This document shows positions 5,229 to 5,269 of a DNA stretch of 5,269 nt, piece after piece (positions within the stretch are counted from its first letter, which is position 1; each line of letters begins with the position of its first letter). This DNA is from an uncultured Collinsella sp. (GTDB lineage Bacteria; Actinomycetota; Coriobacteriia; Coriobacteriales; Coriobacteriaceae), in NCBI GenBank assembly GCA_900762015.1, contig CAAFEX010000004.1, forward strand, positions 1 to 5,269, written 5' to 3'. A program made the position numbers and the translations under genes. The notes under the pieces are model-generated. The model was given only the letters and a program-made list of their open reading frames with translations, searched no databases and was not told the origin of the DNA.

Positions 5229-5269
5229 AGACCATCAACAGGCACCAACCAAACATCCACCAATCACCT

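Overview
The window is about 5.3 kb of fairly GC-rich bacterial chromosome. All four genes I can support lie on the minus strand, so they read right to left. The actinobacterial-style pyrG-xerD adjacency, the UPF0371 (DUF1846) protein and the base composition suggest a gut-type Actinomycetota of the Coriobacteriia (Collinsella/Olsenella-like). That placement is inference from gene content, not from a marker gene.

Layout in transcription order: (1) 5269-5159 is a promoter region with an exact TATAAT and, where the -35 should be, a canonical four-tract G-quadruplex motif. (2) 5158-3677 encodes a 493-aa UPF0371/DUF1846 protein of unknown function, closed by a clear intrinsic terminator (3642-3610). 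(3) 3609-3421 is a non-coding upstream region. (4) 3420-3082 encodes a 112-aa winged-helix DNA-binding protein with a strong ribosome binding site, closed by a terminator with a GAAA tetraloop (3057-3023). (5) 2990-2904 holds a promoter and a short leader with a hairpin whose loop contains a perfect DnaA box. (6) 2903-1242 is pyrG (CTP synthase). (7) 1239-298 is xerD, starting 2 nt after the pyrG stop, so the two form a tight operon. (8) 264-194 is a terminator with a perfect 20-bp stem. (9) 200-1 is non-coding, with a hairpin and, at the left edge, an almost perfect NrdR box beside a near-match to the Gram-positive LexA box. It probably controls a gene just outside the window.

Functionally the segment holds three independent transcription units. 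pyrG makes CTP, the precursor of dCTP. XerD, paired with XerC, would resolve chromosome dimers at dif. The winged-helix protein and the UPF0371 protein have no known targets or reaction. I see no defence system, CRISPR array, insertion sequence or RNA gene. The genes are ordinary core genes, and what deserves a second look is in the non-coding DNA: the paired NrdR/LexA-like sites, the pyrG leader, the G-quadruplex promoter and the very long terminator hairpin.
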